A stretch of 47,080 nucleotides of DNA from WFQV01 sp964611145 (lineage in GTDB: Bacteria; Bacteroidota; Ignavibacteria; Ignavibacteriales; Melioribacteraceae), in the NCBI GenBank assembly GCA_964611145.1, contig CAZSYM010000016.1, positions 1-47,080 of the forward strand, written 5' to 3'. The translations under genes and the position numbers were made by a program. The notes beneath the pieces were generated by a model that was not told the origin of the DNA, made no database searches, and saw only the letters and a list, made by a program, of their open reading frames with translations. Each line of letters begins with the position of its first letter. Within the stretch, counting starts at the first letter, position 1. Positions 10,501-16,291 of the stretch are shown here, one piece after another.

Positions 10501-11649
10501 CAAAATCCCACCGTGATAGAATTGATGCCACAATACGACGGGGATTATCGCCTTAAAGTTACGGCACGATATGAAGGCACTGCGTTGAACGAGACTTTTG
10601 TGTTTACTTCGGGATCGGTGCCGTTGGCGAGCGTGGCAATTACGGCGGCACAAACCAGAATTAGTAATCGCGCGGGGGGAGTGCAATTCTCCGCCACCGC
10701 TACGGATTCCACGGGTAGGTTAATTTTATTGGGCGATATGTTAACGTGGAAAGTGGAACCTGCCACGGCGGGTTCGATAGACAAAAATGGCCTGTTTGTT
10801 CCGGCTGATACGAATTATATAGGAAATCCGATTATAATTGCCGAGGATAAACTCTCTGGTTTCCATGCCGAAAAGGTAATTTCGGTTTATGCTACCGTTC
10901 AACCCTCCTCCGCGTATGACCTTTCGGACGGTACGGGGATGAGTTTGCATATTCCGAAAGGGATTCTTGCGTTTCCTATTGAAATTTTCCTTAGCCGTTC
11001 CAAACCGGGACCTTCGAAGAAAGTCTATACTCCTTTGGGACAAAATGTTTCCTTTACTGTATCGGATAAAATTTATAATATTCAATACAGTTCCAGTACG
11101 GCATTGCAAGGGGACAGTTTGAGCGGCTTTTGCGAGTTGACTTTGCCCGTGGATAATTCTTTGCAGTTCTTCGAAGGCGAAAAGCAAATTGGTAAGTATA
11201 ACGCAAAAGATAAAAATTGGGAAATCCTGGAGTTGAGTGAGAAGGGAAATACATTTGTAAAGACGAATCGATTTAGGAAGTTCGGACAATATACTGTTCT
11301 TACCCAAAACGAACCGTTGGGATTGAAGCATGTTAGCGTTCTTCCCACTCCGTTTTCGCCTATGGTGGCTCCGTTGAAAATCGGCTATTTCCTTACTACA
11401 TCGGATAGATTCGCACGGGTAACAATTAGGATTTATAACGTTCGGGGCGAACTTGTGCGTACGATTCTCGAAAACGATTTGCAGAAGCCCGGCCGATACG
11501 GAAGTCGCGCCGGAATAAAAGAAATCACGTGGGACGGCATTACGGACGAGGGGAGAATGGCGCGCAACGGACGCTACATAATGAAAATTACGGCTAAGGA
11601 TAGCCAAGGCGAGGAAAGTAAATTGGTTCAAATAGTTTTGATTAAATAA
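4528..11649 (+). CDS. Giant surface protein with about 15 carboxypeptidase-regulatory-like repeats and a FlgD-like C-terminus
   Basis: This 2373-aa protein begins with a signal peptide (MKRFYLIAIFLAFFQTVILG). Residues about 150-380 contain two fibronectin-III-like segments, each with a (F)xWDxhxGxxxYxhxhx pattern. From about 385 to 1835 there are 15 or more tandem transthyretin-like CarboxypepD_reg modules of about 80-95 residues, each of the form I.GTV.D..G.P..GA.V...T...G.Y......GTY...A.K.GY. Residues about 1835-2200 look like further Ig-like domains. The last 100 residues (LPTPFSP ... IRIYNVRGELVRTI ... ITWDGITDEGRMARNGRYIM) match the FlgD Ig-like fold often found as the C-terminal domain of secreted proteins in this phylum. 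It is followed after 11 bases by a PorV/PorQ-type protein and then another barrel protein, so one transcript is likely. An extended adhesin or surface-fibre role is inferred; no catalytic domain is visible. Confidence 0.92.
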   Translation: MKRFYLIAIFLAFFQTVILGTSKEPITLRSENQTILLYPARGYSASGNLQLKLFFAPTDSIVLMWSKALSDPNMKLKVGKESGSYNVGSLSVSGVRKAFVPGEAPLNLGTGRYYALITNSEKNTFDEIERDHAANPSVEFSNEIQFIVEAPNAPVPISPRGEITDATPLFQWDAIPGVPAYWLIVSSTPFSVVTLPSGEISVQGANIVWNYITTETSVRYGDINSDSPYNTEAAPLLSGNEYNYTILNLYDEKDISYASTVFSGAFSFTYKAKQKIDAPVLVAPLDSSTIYGEETIRFSWDPVQNANSYTVYLYQRVQSFAGNDQQIDIPIWNTSTTNTSVNYPALSTLTRGSYVWNVMATDAEGNGALSQTFLFNYVVEMGAFRVQAISTLTGENLIGFQVEANAVSGGVSPANPFIVTNSRTYTDSLVVGTYNFVGSKDGYFDSTFTYEVKKGELTEVKIYLRPYPSIISGTVVDQDGKNLDGATVEIENILNGNTYSANTSINGTFSIVAPKGTYSLRAFKAGYISSSPITITADDNQYALSQAIVLVLDKATVAGKVLNDEGKAVILATVKATKGGDVLQTVTNEEGAYSFDLTSGTWKLECEKTGFISPDPSYVNLAAGDNVQNQNLILTPRANQVTGFVYKVLSEGGTTPFENVTVTAVPDAGNVVTTQTSSGGHYNLSLKSGSYTISASKQGYTSSKSVQLTLTVAETVSDINFTLTPNPSVIRGTVSDANGNPIGGAKITADGAQAQSLPNGSYSLSVSAGTFDVTAYKDGYITSEPKKVSVSPGQTLTGINFVLTPNAGVIAGKVTSGGQPVNGATVEATNGNADFTVTTDAEGKYSFSIEPGTWNVSAVKTGFVKSAAKTITVGPGQQSMNNNFELVRNIATINGTVESGLGPVSGAEITITETGNQSNSLNTVSAENGSFSAQVEAGKSYNVKVTKKGYADYNYSTAVLGVSSVTTLNVHLNANPSSLSGTVRNNAGKILEGATVKVYKNGSLTAEKNTAYNGSYEIGLSAGSYKVVASKAGYLPDSVNVNVQVGENLTGIDFTLTENFAVITGTVADKTGKALENVTINLTGTNGNATFSTDANGSFLYSRLLGGTYEIAFSKEGYADTTISGYVVHDGESKILNVEMYSLDGSVNGTIKDSKGNALEGATVMLFNSDKSYNALTASDGSYQINAVAYGMYNLTALKAGFTSTDTLSVSVTKDAPSVKVDFNALTENNAEVRGKITDENGNPLADVSVSVSGSYGSGNAVTDNSGNFAISALTPGSYSLSAFKDDYSTVDTTVNITGTVTVNLTLIKNKATIEGVVADELGQPLPFLPQIEAVANTGQNYMTLANSTGIFQFDEVADDAEYMIFTNIYKEGYSNDTVQVSVPKGANKIENVKLEIKVNNSQIKGSTDIGGVAISVTNKGTGEKKIYTSASDGSFFVNFLRAGNYNLTPQKAGYVFTPSSKDVTLSISDTAVVNFTARANTGNLTVNALASAGQGLEQVDISVVSSDTVHVFNGKTDAEGKAEFKDIPAATYIIRASKQGYTAVPESFTKSISAGADVSVGFTMTENTGGVSGKVLENGSTPVANINVKLLFENSGESKFATTDNSGKYEFSELTGGEVEVTAVQPGFVSDTLKFNLSPGVRLTDKNITVIASVVKIKGKVVYRGAGVRGVKISLTSTNTFEAETDANGVFLFDNIPIKSGVNDTTIYDVRINDARYPSIGEVLKLTSADLGKTVTLADFLIPSGQIILNFSDGKNPLGGVSVTFSEPSGQTTTMVTASDGQFKSAANLKAGTYSISAKKENYLVPEAKYLSVSLPTDTSVVERKILIPFEIHPIDSLAADENGIVKITFSLDASAYSGKLFYRRASSGIFMETDLAKHDGYFEGIIPAQFSMEEILYYSEIVNATDSIEYTSDVYSIKPSAKGILTYLSVAPAIQGILLRTGDIYRLTLKVRDGLNNDLSKNFVGSNPKGTITWEVDKPDSVSVKVTDSQNPTVIELMPQYDGDYRLKVTARYEGTALNETFVFTSGSVPLASVAITAAQTRISNRAGGVQFSATATDSTGRLILLGDMLTWKVEPATAGSIDKNGLFVPADTNYIGNPIIIAEDKLSGFHAEKVISVYATVQPSSAYDLSDGTGMSLHIPKGILAFPIEIFLSRSKPGPSKKVYTPLGQNVSFTVSDKIYNIQYSSSTALQGDSLSGFCELTLPVDNSLQFFEGEKQIGKYNAKDKNWEILELSEKGNTFVKTNRFRKFGQYTVLTQNEPLGLKHVSVLPTPFSPMVAPLKIGYFLTTSDRFARVTIRIYNVRGELVRTILENDLQKPGRYGSRAGIKEITWDGITDEGRMARNGRYIMKITAKDSQGEESKLVQIVLIK
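5668..10020 (+). repeat. Tandem coding repeats of the CarboxypepD_reg module
   Basis: Within the giant gene, a module of about 250-285 bases recurs 15-17 times. The start of each copy is marked by codons for a short beta-strand followed by G-T/K-V (SGTVVDQDG, AGKVLNDEG, RGTVSDANG, AGKVTSGG, NGTVESG, SGTVRNNAG, TGTVADKTG, NGTIKDSKG, RGKITDENG, EGVVADELG, SGKVLENG, KGKVVYRG). The end of each is marked by K.GY or A.YN. The copies are diverged at the DNA level, which points to old duplication rather than recent slippage. Confidence 0.85.
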
Positions 11650-11660
11650 GAAGGTTTAAT

Positions 11661-12641
11661 ATGAAATCTTTAAAATTGAGCTTGATTGCTTTTTTGTTGC
11701 TCTTTCCCGCAAGCATGTTGGCACAAGAGCTCTCGGAAGTTCCGGGAGCGTTTGTCGATATAGGTTTCGGCACACGACCGGCTGCAATGGGCGGTGCTTT
11801 CGTCGGACTTTCCGATGATGTGAACGCCGTTGTTTGGAATCCCGCGGGACTTGCGCAAGTTAAAAATTATCATGCTTCTTTTAGCCATGCCAATCAGCTT
11901 GGGTTGATTGCATATAATTATCTCGCCACTTCCATTCCGCTTGGAGAGGAGGAAGGTCTGGGATTCGCGCTGATAACTTCGGGCGATAAGGCGCTGCGGG
12001 AATGGACGCTTAGTTCTTCCTACGGACGAAAGCTTTTGGGACTCGATGTCGGCGTTTCTCTGAAATTACGCTATGCTTCTTTTGGAAATAATGAGCTTTC
12101 CCCCGATGATTTCGTGATTTTTGAATCCGACGAGGTGAGCGAAGGGATGTCCAATCAAGTTAAAGGCAATGCGGTCGGATTCGGATTTGATGTGGGAATC
12201 TTTTATCCGTTCAATCAGAATCTGAGTTTGGGTATGCGTTTGTCGGATATTTATTCTCCTGTTTTTTGGAATTCAAGCGTGGAAAATGAGAGTAACCAAA
12301 CCAAAGGTAAATATAGCGAAACGGTGCCTTTTGGTATGGAATTCGGATTGGCATATCGCATTGATAAAAAGGTGATTTTTGCTCTGGATTATGTTCCCGC
12401 TCTTTATAAGGCTACCTATCAAAAGGTGAAGGCGGGCATGGAAGCCACTTTCTTCGATTTGCTGATTCTACGCGGCGGAGTGCAAAATATAATCAATGAT
12501 TTTAACGATGAAAAATATTCGCTCGGTTTGGGATTGAAAATGGCGAATGTTATCGAGGGAATAACAATATTTGTCGATTATTCCTATATGTTCGAGGAGT
12601 TGGCTAACACTCAACGCTTCGGATTGGGATTCGAATTTTAA
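11661..12641 (+). CDS. PorV/PorQ-family outer-membrane beta-barrel protein
   Basis: This 326-aa protein has a signal peptide ending ASMLAQ. It then shows the family hallmark GFGTRPAAMGGAFVGLSDDV followed by NAVVWNPAGLAQ, as in PorV/PorQ and UPF0164 proteins. The rest alternates hydrophobic and polar residues and ends in a terminal aromatic (GLGFEF), as outer-membrane barrels do. In characterised T9SS systems PorV shuttles cargo from the translocon to the attachment complex by binding the C-terminal domain. Here the gene lies 11 bases after the giant repeat protein and 17 bases before another barrel gene, which suggests a dedicated partner for that cargo (inference). Several PorV-like paralogues per genome are usual in this group, so it need not be the general PorV. 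Confidence 0.85.
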   Translation: MKSLKLSLIAFLLLFPASMLAQELSEVPGAFVDIGFGTRPAAMGGAFVGLSDDVNAVVWNPAGLAQVKNYHASFSHANQLGLIAYNYLATSIPLGEEEGLGFALITSGDKALREWTLSSSYGRKLLGLDVGVSLKLRYASFGNNELSPDDFVIFESDEVSEGMSNQVKGNAVGFGFDVGIFYPFNQNLSLGMRLSDIYSPVFWNSSVENESNQTKGKYSETVPFGMEFGLAYRIDKKVIFALDYVPALYKATYQKVKAGMEATFFDLLILRGGVQNIINDFNDEKYSLGLGLKMANVIEGITIFVDYSYMFEELANTQRFGLGFEF

Positions 12642-12658
12642 TTTTTGGGAGACGAAAA

Positions 12659-14311
12659 ATGGCAAGGAAGTTTTTCCTTTTGGTTTTATTGTTTGTTTTT
12701 TCACGTGATTTTGTCGTAGCGCAGGATACCCCCGAAATGCTTTATTTTACGGGTGGAAATTTGAATCTTAATTTCGGAATGGAAATGAATTCCACCGGCT
12801 TGAGCCCGAACGGCGGAACTTTCGGTGGCGTCTTTAGCCCCGCTTTGGAAAACGGGGTGTATTCCGTCTTCGGTAATCCGGCTGCATTGGGAAAATGTAC
12901 CAAAACGGGGTTCATGCTCGATGCTAATTGGGGCTTGTCCTTCTCGGGAAAGGACTTGGTTACCGATAAAGATATTGCAAGCGGGACGGACGATTTTTTA
13001 AAGGATACGACTACGTATGTTTTTAAGGAAGGAAATTTCAAAAGTTATACTAAAATAAATTCTCTTGACCTTGCCTTTCGTAGAGCGGGTTTTCGCTCCT
13101 TTGCCGTTACCCTGCCCGTTTCGGACTATTTTACTTTCGGCTTCGGCTATTCCCGCCCCCTCTCGCTCTCTCTCGATTTCGCTTTGTCGGGATTGAACAC
13201 GGCGTTGAGAACTTCGAAAACAATAGGTAATAATGTTACCGCAATAGATTTTATTTTGAATTCCGACCTGAAAGGTATTTTCGATTTTAAAATGTCCACA
13301 CTTTCCTTTTCTGTGGGTGCAAAATTGGCGGGGGGCAAACATGACGACCATTTGTTTGTCGGAGCATCTTTGATTAAATATTCCCTCTTCCATCGACTGT
13401 ATTTTAACTTTTATTCCGATGGTGTGATGATACTGAACAATACAAACGAATATTATTTTAACGACCCGGGAGACCCGAACTTGGATAGAGCGAAAGGGGA
13501 GACGAATAAACTTTTCTGGAACGCGGAAGGAAATTATTCGTCTTCGCGCTGGGGAGCGAAATTCGGATTGGTCTTCGAACCGAAAATTTCCGTGCCTTTC
13601 ATGAATTTTTCCTTGGATGTGAACATTGTGCCGAATTTCTATCTTACCGATCCCAATGCTTTCAGCGAAAGTTATCAACCTAAATTTCTTGTGGGACGTC
13701 TGATGGGAAATAAGGACGAGGCTTTAGACATTATAATCGATTCTCTTAATCTGGCAAAACCGAATCTTACCGTCCCCACGCACAATGTGTTTACGGATAG
13801 TGTGATTTTTAGCCTGCCGTCTTCTCTGAATTTCGGGTTTGATTTTAAATTGGGAAAACATACTCTCGCGTTAAATCTTGTAAAATATTTCGGCGAGCTT
13901 TCATATAAAATGGATAAATATAAGATTGGGAAAAAGGCAAGCGGCGGAGTTAAATTCGGGGTTGATTTTCGCTTTCCCGACAAAATGGAAGGCTGGGATT
14001 GGGCGCTTTTGCCCGTGCGACTTTTCTATCTCGATTTCGACGGACTTTTATTCCAATTGCTGGGCGAAGAAACGGCATATTCAAATCCGCATTTTCGCAT
14101 AGGAGGCGGATTGATGTTCGGCGATGCCATTGTGGAAGGAATTTCCGATAAGGACCAGGAAAAGGCTTTGAGGGATTTGCTCGGAATGCCTTTGCCCAGC
14201 GGTTTCGCTTTTGGTAAAAGTTATACGATTTTTCACCGGATAACAGTTTCAACCGTCGTTTACGGTTTTCCCGACTTGTTCATGAAATATTCTTTTAGTT
14301 ATGCTTTTTAA
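12659..14311 (+). CDS. Predicted outer-membrane barrel protein, PorV-cassette partner
   Basis: This 550-aa protein has a signal peptide (MARKFFLLVLLFVFSRDFVVAQ). The early segment GVYSVFGNPAALGKCTKTGF recalls the NPAGL/NPAAL motif of PorV-type and FadL-like barrels. Long stretches of alternating residues and the C-terminal LFMKYSFSYAF are typical of outer-membrane strands. I do not recognise a named family beyond that. It is the last gene of the run 4528-14311, spaced 17 bases from the PorV-like gene and followed by weak terminator hairpins. A role in assembling or anchoring the giant surface protein is inferred from position only. Confidence 0.75.
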   Translation: MARKFFLLVLLFVFSRDFVVAQDTPEMLYFTGGNLNLNFGMEMNSTGLSPNGGTFGGVFSPALENGVYSVFGNPAALGKCTKTGFMLDANWGLSFSGKDLVTDKDIASGTDDFLKDTTTYVFKEGNFKSYTKINSLDLAFRRAGFRSFAVTLPVSDYFTFGFGYSRPLSLSLDFALSGLNTALRTSKTIGNNVTAIDFILNSDLKGIFDFKMSTLSFSVGAKLAGGKHDDHLFVGASLIKYSLFHRLYFNFYSDGVMILNNTNEYYFNDPGDPNLDRAKGETNKLFWNAEGNYSSSRWGAKFGLVFEPKISVPFMNFSLDVNIVPNFYLTDPNAFSESYQPKFLVGRLMGNKDEALDIIIDSLNLAKPNLTVPTHNVFTDSVIFSLPSSLNFGFDFKLGKHTLALNLVKYFGELSYKMDKYKIGKKASGGVKFGVDFRFPDKMEGWDWALLPVRLFYLDFDGLLFQLLGEETAYSNPHFRIGGGLMFGDAIVEGISDKDQEKALRDLLGMPLPSGFAFGKSYTIFHRITVSTVVYGFPDLFMKYSFSYAF

Positions 14312-14359
14312 AAATTGTGCGGATTTATGCGGAAAATGGAACGAATAGAGGGCTTGTTT

Positions 14360-14396
14360 TAGCTAAAAAGCTATTTTTTCCTTAACTTAGGAAAAA
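14360..14396 (+). terminator. Tandem weak hairpins, probable transcription terminator
   Basis: TAGCT-AAAA-AGCTA (14360-14373) is followed by TTTTTT. It leads into a second dyad, TTTTTCCT-N6-AGGAAAAA (14375-14396). Both stems are A/T-rich. The placement, 49 bases past the stop of the barrel gene and before the next gene, supports termination of the surface cassette. Confidence 0.5.
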
Positions 14397-14423
14397 TAAT
14401 TTCAAAAATCTTCAAAATGGCGT

Positions 14424-15224
14424 ATGATTTATACCGAATACCCCCAAAACTTTGCGGAAAAAGACGAATATAAAACCGAGCAAGCCGGAAGACCCTTTTT
14501 TCCTTCCTTGAGATTTTATCCGAAATTGTTCAAAATTGTATGGGATGCAAATCGGAAAGCGGTTAAGGGTGTTTATGACGGAATAAATCACACATGGGCG
14601 TCTTATCTGGTTTTTCGTGCTTTGGAAAGTGTGGGAGTGCGTTTTCATGTGAAGGGCTTGCGGAATCTTTATAAAATGGAAGGACCTGTTGTCTTTGTCG
14701 CTAATCACATGAGCACCCTGGAAACGGTTGCCATTGAATGCTTTATTTATCCCGTTAAACCGGTTGTCTATATTATTAAAGAGGAATTGATGCGCTATCC
14801 TATTTTCGGAAAAGTGGTCTCTGCAAATCATCCTATTCCTGTTTCCCGAAAAGACCCCCGCGGGGATTTATTGAACGTTTTGGCGGAAGGCAAGAAAAGA
14901 CTGGCGGATGGCTATTCGATTATTATTTTCCCTCAGAAGACAAGAGAGATTTTCTTGAATTTGAAAAGTTTTAATTCCCTTGGCGTCAAATTGGCGCAAC
15001 GTAGCGATGTGGGAATAATCCCGATTGCGATTAAATCCGACGCCTGGGCTAACGGCAGAAAGATTAAGGAATTGGGAAAAATTGACCCGAATAAGCCCGT
15101 TAAAATAGAATTCGGAGAACCGTTTAAAGTGAACGGAAATTCCTCGGAGGCTCACAATCGCGTCCTGAAATTTATCGAAGAAAAATTTATTGAATGGGGA
15201 ATGGAAGATAAGATAATTAAATAA
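14424..15224 (+). CDS. 1-acyl-sn-glycerol-3-phosphate acyltransferase-like protein (PlsC family)
   Basis: This 266-aa protein belongs to the PlsC/LPLAT acyltransferase superfamily, which moves acyl groups onto lysophospholipids at the inner membrane. The acceptor-site motif reads NHMSTLE (H95 to E100), so the usual HX4D is HX4E. Block III is present as FPQKTRE near residue 172, and block IV-like residues follow in IIPIAIKSDAW. The segment LKSFNSLGVKLAQRSDVG resembles a known bacterial subgroup that often carries NHMSTLE, so the Glu is probably functional in that subgroup. No clear ribosome site precedes the ATG. The next gene, LD-carboxypeptidase, starts 11 bases after the stop, so the two are probably cotranscribed. 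Acyl acceptor is unknown. Confidence 0.85.
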   Translation: MIYTEYPQNFAEKDEYKTEQAGRPFFPSLRFYPKLFKIVWDANRKAVKGVYDGINHTWASYLVFRALESVGVRFHVKGLRNLYKMEGPVVFVANHMSTLETVAIECFIYPVKPVVYIIKEELMRYPIFGKVVSANHPIPVSRKDPRGDLLNVLAEGKKRLADGYSIIIFPQKTREIFLNLKSFNSLGVKLAQRSDVGIIPIAIKSDAWANGRKIKELGKIDPNKPVKIEFGEPFKVNGNSSEAHNRVLKFIEEKFIEWGMEDKIIK

Positions 15225-15235
15225 AGGGATTTGAA

Positions 15236-16180
15236 ATGAAAATCATCAAACCGAAGAAGTTAAAAAAAGGAGATTTAATAGGAATAATTTCCCCGGCTTC
15301 CACACCGGCGGATTTGTCCCGCGTTGAAAAAAGTGTGAGATATTTCGAAAAATTGGGATATAGAACCATTGTGGGGGAACACGTTGGAAAACAAAGAGGA
15401 TATTTGGCGGGGACGGACGAGGAGCGTCTTTCGGACCTGCATGCTATGTTTAAGGACAAACGTGTAAAGGCGATTGTTTGTCTCCGTGGCGGATATGGCT
15501 CCGGTAGATTGCTGGATAAAATAAACTATCGTTTGATTAGACATAACCCTAAAATTTTTGTCGGCTATAGTGATATTACCGCTTTGCAAATGGCTTTTCT
15601 GGCAAAGAGCGGTTTGGTTACTTTTGCGGGACCGATGGCTGCTGTGGATTTTTACAAGGATGAAGTGGATGATTTTACCGAAGAAACTTTCTGGCGAATG
15701 ATAACAAGTTCCAAGAAAATAGGCAAAATCTTTAATCCTTTGAAAGAGCCTTTTTATTCTTTGGTGAAAGGACGTGGAGAAGGCAGACTTATAGGCGGCA
15801 ATCTTGCTGTCTTTGTGGCTTCGCTCGGGACGCCGTATTTGCCTAAATTCAAGGATACCGTTTTGTTGATAGAAGACATCGGGGAAGCTCCGTACAGAAT
15901 AGATAGAATGTTGAACCAGTTAAAATTGGCGGGAGCTTTTAAGGAAGCGAAAGGAGTGATTTTAGGCCGCTTTGTGGATTGTTATGAACAGGATAAAAGC
16001 TCTCCTACACTTACCTTGAACGAAGTGATTGACGATTATCTTGCCAATTTGAAAATTCCTGTCATTTACAATGTTAAACACGGGCATATATCGGAAAATT
16101 TGACAATGCCTTTGGGTATAAAGGTGAAAGTTAATACTTATCGTGGGTTTATCGAATTTCCCGAATCCGCTGTGGAGTAG
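15236..16180 (+). CDS. LD-carboxypeptidase (peptidase family S66, muramoyltetrapeptide carboxypeptidase)
   Basis: This 314-aa enzyme should remove the terminal D-alanine from muramoyl tetrapeptides during peptidoglycan recycling. The start KKGDLIGIISPAST is typical of the family. The nucleophile elbow is FVGYSDITAL with S112, the triad glutamate is E213 in LLIEDIGEAPYRIDRML, and the histidine lies in KHGH (residues 282-284). RGGYGSGRLL at 84-93 is the conserved loop before the elbow. Length matches the family (about 300). No signal peptide is present, so it acts in the cytoplasm. It follows the acyltransferase gene with an 11-base gap and converges with the secreted protein gene on the other strand. 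Confidence 0.92.
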   Translation: MKIIKPKKLKKGDLIGIISPASTPADLSRVEKSVRYFEKLGYRTIVGEHVGKQRGYLAGTDEERLSDLHAMFKDKRVKAIVCLRGGYGSGRLLDKINYRLIRHNPKIFVGYSDITALQMAFLAKSGLVTFAGPMAAVDFYKDEVDDFTEETFWRMITSSKKIGKIFNPLKEPFYSLVKGRGEGRLIGGNLAVFVASLGTPYLPKFKDTVLLIEDIGEAPYRIDRMLNQLKLAGAFKEAKGVILGRFVDCYEQDKSSPTLTLNEVIDDYLANLKIPVIYNVKHGHISENLTMPLGIKVKVNTYRGFIEFPESAVE

Positions 16181-16237
16181 AAAATTATATTGTATCGCTT
16201 ATACGAAAGTAGCTCTTAAAGAATTTTCAAGAAAAAG

Positions 16238-16279
16238 TAGGACGCTGATTAAACGGATTTGTCGGTCTAACCAGCGTCC
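16238..16279. repeat. Hairpin repeat with GGACGCTG/CAGCGTCC arms between convergent genes
   Basis: GGACGCTG (16240-16247) pairs perfectly with CAGCGTCC (16272-16279). The stem continues TTA/TAA after one mismatch, around a 16-base loop. The left end TAGGACGCTGATT occurs again at 40077-40089 in another intergenic region. The element lies between the convergent LD-carboxypeptidase and T9SS protein genes, so it could act as a bidirectional terminator. The shared end also suggests a dispersed repeat family. Confidence 0.65.
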
Positions 16280-16291
16280 CGTCAATTTCCC

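Noticed and set aside
10741..11631. Long open frame (296 codons) on the minus strand inside the giant gene
   Set aside because: It lies fully antisense to a well-supported coding region, has no ribosome site and its translation shows no domain or signal peptide. Codon bias of the plus-strand gene explains its openness.
12998..13678. 226-codon minus-strand frame in the second barrel gene
   Set aside because: Antisense shadow of a signal-peptide-bearing barrel protein; arginine-rich and low in structure, with no context.
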